Assembly (NCBI GenBank): GCA_030642565.1
Contig: DAOWNM010000040.1
Location: forward strand, 1-12,338
Direction of reading: 5' to 3'
Source of the DNA: Bacteroidota bacterium
GTDB taxonomy: Bacteria; Bacteroidota; Bacteroidia; Bacteroidales; GCA-2748055
DNA: 12,338 nt
Program-made: the position numbers and the translations under genes
Shown here: in pieces, positions 9,401 through 12,338 of the stretch
How positions within the stretch are numbered: position 1 is the first letter of the stretch
Layout of the letters: each line of letters starts with the position of its first letter
Notes under the pieces: generated by a model
What the model was told of the DNA's origin: nothing
The model's input: only the letters and a program-made list of their open reading frames with translations
Database searches by the model: none

Positions 9401-9670
9401 CCTGCGGCTGATAGAGGCTTCATCCAGGCCTGTGGCCTCAACAAGCTGCTTCATCTCCTCCATGCTCTCCCCATTGCTGTAATGCGATAGTGCTGAAAGC
9501 CTTCCCAGTATCCGATGCTTCATCTCCCCCGCCGCCTTATTGGTAAATGTAACCGCCAGGATATGGCGGTGGATCCCCGGTTGCCTGTAAAGCAGTTTCA
9601 GGTACTCCATCGTCAGGGCAAAGGTTTTTCCCGAACCGGCAGATGCTTTATATATGTTCAGGGGGGGCAT
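6458..9670 (-). CDS. addA: AddA-type UvrD-family helicase with C-terminal PD-(D/E)XK nuclease
   Basis: This is the motor subunit of the AddAB end-resection complex, an ATP-driven superfamily 1A helicase fused to a RecB-like nuclease (1070 residues). Helicase motifs appear in order: Walker A ASAGSGKT at 9-16, Walker B LDEFQDT around 384-390, GDVKQSIYRWR at 416-426, the motif V region LTIHKSKGLEF, and motif VI LLYVAFTRARDLLY. The nuclease domain shows His937, D1012 in RPDRVIVDG, D1025-F-K1027 in VVDFKFGE, and a QVRNYMEQL helix matching the QxxxY motif. The start is ATG 9670, eight residues before Walker A, as is usual for Bacteroidota AddA. It opens a minus-strand unit with the radical SAM gene, addB and the channel gene. 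It diverges from mnmA across 60 bp. I see no convincing promoter of its own beyond a weak TATCTTTA directly before the start. Confidence 0.93.
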   Translation of the reverse strand: MPPLNIYKASAGSGKTFALTMEYLKLLYRQPGIHRHILAVTFTNKAAGEMKHRILGRLSALSHYSNGESMEEMKQLVEATGLDEASISRRAGELLDTILNDYSGFSVGTIDKFFQSVIRAFTREIGIQPGYNLELDHPRVLSHAVDRMFQDLGNHKELQEWLIRYAEERMEESRSWNFRQEIIQLGMQLFKESFQGLFLKHDISLLKKENLDLFLQELKQLERQTRNEMAATGNSALQQLRRLNLAPEDFQLKSRSPAMLFVTAGKGEDVPFTDSKLMALELPEKWLRKDASPAMIKLTEEQLIPLLNQVYRLQVILNTIAVVRANFYTLGILADTWEYVREYTRERNLFLIADSSRFLRGIIGGNQVPFVYERTGSRYHHIMLDEFQDTSLFQYDNFRPLLDNSLAAGQQNLVVGDVKQSIYRWRNSDWKILASELEHDFRHQKVNSEPLVKNFRSREQIVRFNNTVFQLASQLLSEQIGHELLGSPVTRDEAELEVEQFRSAYKDVVQEIPDHLMGTGGLVKGVLFGDEELSFRDQVLDAIPGWVEEIRQSGIEPGETAILVRTRKEGVSVANRLLEHARKTGETRRFRLISNESLLLVHNNSVSLLVSLLRYLIQPDNEINNTLFKYHCYLLGVGPDSDTAHLFGVDISPEQFFPELFIEQQEFLKQLPLYELIESLIDLFSLGTRTEDLPYLQAFQDVVIDLQRRDPVGIGDFLDYWDQYGAKRSISLSEESNALRILTIHKSKGLEFKAVIVPFCDWEVTTGHRNADILWCETEGTPMERIPTVPVKFTSRMIHTLFSPAYYRERMKGYMDKLNLLYVAFTRARDLLYIGIPKKEVDGVKSIGDLLQTIMNRSPQKEPCTASLHSYLNQNVISIGEMPVFPARHLEEDPWVFRSYPVNRENRSLKVRLRSEQYFVDEEGLFRTGRMYGNIMHQIFSRIITESDLEPVLNALQREGQVPEKEREALGKMIRQKISGTTVSHWFSAGDTKRVFNERAILCGDGSMLRPDRVIVDGDRVTVVDFKFGETEKPSYILQVRNYMEQLSKMGYKNVEGFIWYVMLDKTVKI

Positions 9671-9686
9671 TATGTAAAGATAGAGA

Positions 9687-9714
9687 TTGGATTGGTTAGA
9701 ATTTCATATTTTTG
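9687..9714 (+). promoter_or_regulatory. Bacteroidota-type promoter for mnmA
   Basis: TTG at 9687-9689 is followed, after a 17-nt spacer, by TATTTTTG at 9707-9714, which matches the TTG-N(17-23)-TAnnTTTG consensus of Bacteroidota in full. Transcription should begin near 9720, about 10 nt before the TTG codon at 9731. It also means that any mnmA start further upstream would not be on this transcript. The site sits in the 60-bp gap shared with the divergent addA gene. Confidence 0.6.
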
Positions 9715-9730
9715 TGGCAAAATCAAAACA

Positions 9731-10912
9731 TTGGCAAAACGGGTTGTTGTAGGATTATCGGGAGGAGTCGACTCCAGTGTGGCTGCCTACCTCTTAAAGA
9801 GAGAGGGGTATGAGGTCATCGGGTTGTTTATGATCAACTGGCACGATAAAACCGGTGTGATTGATGCAGACTGCCCCTGGGACGAAGATGTGGTCTTTGC
9901 CGAACTGGTAGCCAAAAAAATGGAAATTCCTTTCCATGTGGTGGACCTGAGTGAACCTTACCGGAAACGGGTCATTGATTATATGTTCTCCGAATACCAG
10001 ATGGGCCGGACACCCAATCCCGATGTGCTCTGCAACCGGGAGATTAAGTTCGATGCATTCCTGGAGGCGGCAGAGGCATACAAACCCGATTATCTGGCAA
10101 CAGGTCACTATTGCAGAAAAGAGACCAGCACCATCAACGGAACGGAGATCTATCACCTCCTGGCCGGAGATGATCCCAACAAGGATCAGAGTTACTTCCT
10201 GTGCCAGCTGTCGCAGGAGCAACTTGCCAGAACCCTTTTTCCCATCGGGCACCTCCAAAAACCCAAGGTAAGGAAGATTGCCAGAGAGCAGGGACTGGCC
10301 TCTGCCGGAAAAAAAGATTCACAGGGAATCTGTTTCGTAGGGAAGGTACATCTCCCGGTTTTCCTGCAACAGAAACTGAAAGCCAGGGAGGGTAATATTT
10401 TTGAGATCCCTGCCGACCTCCCTCAATACAGTGCTGAAAAGCAGGATATCTCCAACCTGGAGGCGGTATGTACCCCCTGGAAATATGAGAGAGGGGATGG
10501 TGTATGGACCGGGAAACACCAGGGGGCCCACTTTTTTACTGTGGGACAACGGAAAGGTTTGAATGTTGGAGGAAAAACAGAACCACTTTTTGTGATCGCC
10601 ACCGATGTGCTAAGCAACCGGATCTACGTGGGACAGGGACAATCCCACCCGGGCCTCTTCCGGCGCGGACTAAAAATTATCCCCGAAGAGATACACTGGG
10701 TAAGAAGGGACCTGGAGATGCTGCCCGGTGAGAGCCGGGACTACCTTGTTAGGATCCGTTACCGGCAACCCCTCCAGAAGGGCACTCTGCGGATGACCGA
10801 TGCCGGACTCTATATCACATTTGAGGAGCCCCAGCGGGGCATTGCACCCGGACAATTTGCGGCATGGTACGATGGAGAAGAGCTGGTGGGATCGGGAGTA
10901 ATCAACCAGTAA
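9731..10912 (+). CDS. mnmA: tRNA-specific 2-thiouridylase MnmA (TTG start)
   Basis: MnmA activates U34 of tRNA-Lys, -Glu and -Gln with ATP and inserts sulfur from a relay protein to give 2-thiouridine. The PP-loop SGGVDSS lies at residues 10-16. The catalytic Cys101 is in NPDVLCN and the second catalytic Cys201 is in GICFVG. GHYCRK and FFTVGQRKGLNVGG are further family signatures, and the C-terminal beta-barrel domain ends with AWYDGEELVGSGV. The INWHDKTG stretch followed by an acidic loop is typical of Bacteroidota MnmA as I recall it. The protein is 393 residues from TTG 9731 (read as Met-Ala-Lys-Arg-Val). I chose this start because homologues begin two or three residues before RVVVGLSGG, no in-frame ATG or GTG is near, and a promoter lies just upstream. 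The open frame extends back to 9515, but that part is antisense to addA. The gene ends 7 nt from the convergent cysH. Confidence 0.95.
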   Translation: MAKRVVVGLSGGVDSSVAAYLLKREGYEVIGLFMINWHDKTGVIDADCPWDEDVVFAELVAKKMEIPFHVVDLSEPYRKRVIDYMFSEYQMGRTPNPDVLCNREIKFDAFLEAAEAYKPDYLATGHYCRKETSTINGTEIYHLLAGDDPNKDQSYFLCQLSQEQLARTLFPIGHLQKPKVRKIAREQGLASAGKKDSQGICFVGKVHLPVFLQQKLKAREGNIFEIPADLPQYSAEKQDISNLEAVCTPWKYERGDGVWTGKHQGAHFFTVGQRKGLNVGGKTEPLFVIATDVLSNRIYVGQGQSHPGLFRRGLKIIPEEIHWVRRDLEMLPGESRDYLVRIRYRQPLQKGTLRMTDAGLYITFEEPQRGIAPGQFAAWYDGEELVGSGVINQ

Positions 10913-10919
10913 GAACAGG

Positions 10920-11663
10920 CTATTTTTTATGAAGGCCGCACTCTTTGTGCAGCTCACTTTCCCACCACCAGCGACCGGAACGAATATCCTCTCCAGGCTC
11001 TATGGCCCGGGTACATGGCTCACAACCAATACTGGGGAATCCCCTGTCGTGCAGGAGATTATAAGGAATATTGTGTTTTTTGATATAGTCCCACACCTCC
11101 TTTTCGGTCCATCTGATCAGCGGGTTGATCTTCACCAGTCCGTTACTGGAATCCCACTCCACCAATTTGTTAAAAAACCTGGATACAGATTGGTCCTTCC
11201 GCAGTCCGCATATCCATGCCTGCTTGCCGCTGAATGCTCTGGGCAGCTGTGCCACCTTTCTGATGGAGCAGCACAATTTTCGTTTCTCAACACTGTCATA
11301 AAAGAGGTTGATCCCATGGGCCGCCACCATCTCCTCCACCCTGGCAGGTTCCGGAAAATAGGTTTTCATACGAATACCAAAGTGCTTATTGGTCCGGGCA
11401 ATCAGGTCGTAGGTCTCCGGAAAGAGCCTGCCGGTATCCAGTGTAAAGAGCTCCGTATCTTTCTTTTGACGAAGCACCATCTCGGTGATGACCTGGTCCT
11501 CCAGCCCAAGACTGGTGGAGAGCACGATATGTTCACCAAAATGCTGCAGGAAAAATCCAATCACACCCATCGGACTCTGATCCTTCAGCTCCTCATTCCA
11601 TTGTGCTATCTGCGCCTCTGACTTATCGGTTAATTCCATGCTGTTATTGAAAAAGTATATCAT
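10920..11663 (-). CDS. cysH: Assimilatory adenylylsulfate (APS) reductase, Fe-S type
   Basis: The enzyme reduces adenylylsulfate to sulfite and AMP with thioredoxin or glutathione as donor, in sulfate assimilation. The 247-residue protein has the PAPS/APS reductase fold: LSTSLGLEDQV (48-58) as the PP-loop-like segment, TLDTGRLFPETY (74-85), and GLRKDQS (153-159). Cys131-Cys132 (KLCCS) and Cys214/Cys217 (GCEPC) are the paired cysteines that bind a [4Fe-4S] cluster, which marks APS rather than PAPS specificity. The catalytic cysteine is Cys242 in the C-terminal ECGLH tail. ATG 11663 overlaps the upstream nucleotidyltransferase stop as ATGA (11660-11663). An internal ATG at 11639 (MELTDKSE) is a possible alternative start that drops a short hydrophobic leader. 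No cysD, cysN or sulfite reductase gene is in the window. Confidence 0.93.
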   Translation of the reverse strand: MIYFFNNSMELTDKSEAQIAQWNEELKDQSPMGVIGFFLQHFGEHIVLSTSLGLEDQVITEMVLRQKKDTELFTLDTGRLFPETYDLIARTNKHFGIRMKTYFPEPARVEEMVAAHGINLFYDSVEKRKLCCSIRKVAQLPRAFSGKQAWICGLRKDQSVSRFFNKLVEWDSSNGLVKINPLIRWTEKEVWDYIKKHNIPYNLLHDRGFPSIGCEPCTRAIEPGEDIRSGRWWWESELHKECGLHKK

Positions 11664-12338
11664 GTATAGGATTCCAACTTGCCCATATCGGTCCAGCTAT
11701 CTCGATCGTGGCGGTATAAATGAACAGGATGAGTTTTTGCCAGCTCCAGATAGAATGGCATCAGCGGAAACCGCTTCTCCTTTGGGAAGAGGGCAAAAAC
11801 CCTGGGATCCATTATATGAATGGCACTGAAGGCGATGGGAATAAGCCCCTCTGCTGTTGGGCCAGTGAGAATGGTCTCCCCGGTACGGTTATCACGCCAC
11901 CCCTTTAAAAAACCCTCTTCGCTCATCAACAGGCTGCGGGTGGTTACCCGCTCCTTCACCGCCATTGTTGCAATGGCACCACTCTCAAGATGGTCCAGGT
12001 ACATGGCACGCAGATCGATATCACTAACGATATCCACATTATAAACCAGGAAAGGATCATTTCCGAAGAACCATGAAGCCTTCGCAATTCCTCCCCCGGT
12101 ATCGAGCAGTTCATCCTCTTCATGCGAAAACTCGATCCCGATCCCGAACTGATTCCTCTGCTTTACAAAATCCATGATCATTTCGGCATGATGATGCACA
12201 TTGATAATGATCGAAGTAAAACCATTGGATTTCAGCTTTAATATGATCCGTTCCAGCATGGGTTTACCCTCCCACTCCAGCAGCGCTTTGGGCTTATGAT
12301 CGGTCAGTGGCTTCAGGCGGGCACCCAGCCCGGCCGCC
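11660..12338 (-). CDS. MurU-like sugar-1-phosphate nucleotidyltransferase (N-terminus outside window)
   Basis: This protein joins a sugar 1-phosphate to a nucleotide, giving a nucleotide sugar and pyrophosphate. The visible 226 codons begin at the right edge with AAGLGARLKPLTDHKPKAL, the glycine-rich NTP-binding signature of the family (PF00483). Only about five to nine residues should be missing upstream. The ATG at 12259 is internal, because this signature lies before it. Further signs are LLDTGGGIAKA (substrate loop) and YNVDIVSDIDL, which carries the metal-binding Asp. The protein is soluble and of the short MurU/RmlA type without a C-terminal beta-helix. In Bacteroidota, MurU-like enzymes often sit beside an AmgK-like sugar kinase in cell-wall sugar recycling; such a kinase could lie just beyond the edge. 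Mannose-1-phosphate or glucose-1-phosphate specificity is also possible. The stop overlaps the cysH start by 4 nt. Confidence 0.88.
   Translation of the reverse strand, partial: AAGLGARLKPLTDHKPKALLEWEGKPMLERIILKLKSNGFTSIIINVHHHAEMIMDFVKQRNQFGIGIEFSHEEDELLDTGGGIAKASWFFGNDPFLVYNVDIVSDIDLRAMYLDHLESGAIATMAVKERVTTRSLLMSEEGFLKGWRDNRTGETILTGPTAEGLIPIAFSAIHIMDPRVFALFPKEKRFPLMPFYLELAKTHPVHLYRHDRDSWTDMGKLESYT

Noticed and set aside
9515..9730. In-frame upstream extension of mnmA (72 extra codons)
   Set aside because: It is antisense to the conserved Walker A region of addA, lies upstream of the promoter, and has no counterpart in MnmA proteins.
9794..10258. Open frame of 154 codons on the minus strand inside mnmA
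   Set aside because: It covers the antisense of the most conserved part of MnmA and has no motif of its own.
10929..11621. Long open frame of 230 codons on the plus strand
   Set aside because: It lies fully opposite cysH, whose catalytic and cluster cysteines are all intact, and shows no recognisable protein features.

Overview
The window looks like ordinary chromosomal sequence from a member of the Bacteroidota. The reasons are promoter-like sites of the phylum's TTG-N(17-23)-TAnnTTTG type, starts without a clear Shine-Dalgarno, the form of the MnmA and DUF349-type proteins, and an AddAB-type recombination nuclease pair. A finer placement, perhaps Bacteroidales/Marinilabiliales, is only a guess. 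No RNA genes, CRISPR arrays, insertion sequences or phage genes were seen.

Layout from left to right. (1) 1-538, minus: the start of an acidic, Pro/Glu-rich protein, probably of the DUF349 family, which runs off the left edge. (2) 647-1333, plus: trmD, tRNA m1G37 methyltransferase. (3) 1334-9670, minus, one tight transcription unit. Its order of transcription is addA-type helicase-nuclease, a TIGR01212/YhcC-type radical SAM protein, an addB-type Fe-S nuclease, and a repeat-solenoid potassium-channel gene. The first three are spaced by 4 nt or overlap by 4 nt; the channel gene follows after 33 nt. (4) 9731-10912, plus: mnmA, tRNA 2-thiouridylase, divergent from addA and apparently starting at TTG behind a good Bacteroidota promoter. 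(5) 10920-12338, minus: a MurU-like sugar-1-phosphate nucleotidyltransferase, cut by the right edge, and then cysH, an iron-sulfur APS reductase, joined by an ATGA overlap.

Functionally, AddA and AddB should form the end-processing helicase-nuclease that prepares double-strand breaks for RecA. TrmD and MnmA modify tRNA positions 37 and 34. CysH makes sulfite from APS, and the nucleotidyltransferase probably activates a sugar for envelope or peptidoglycan recycling.

The most unusual item is the channel gene. A two-TM potassium-channel pore with an intact TIGYGD filter follows a solenoid built from a regular 12-residue repeat, and the gene's 5' part carries two mutually compensating single-base frameshifts. 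Correcting each by one base restores the 12-residue register exactly. The gene is therefore either a recent pseudogene or carries two sequencing or assembly errors. I found no strong case for an entirely new multi-gene system.
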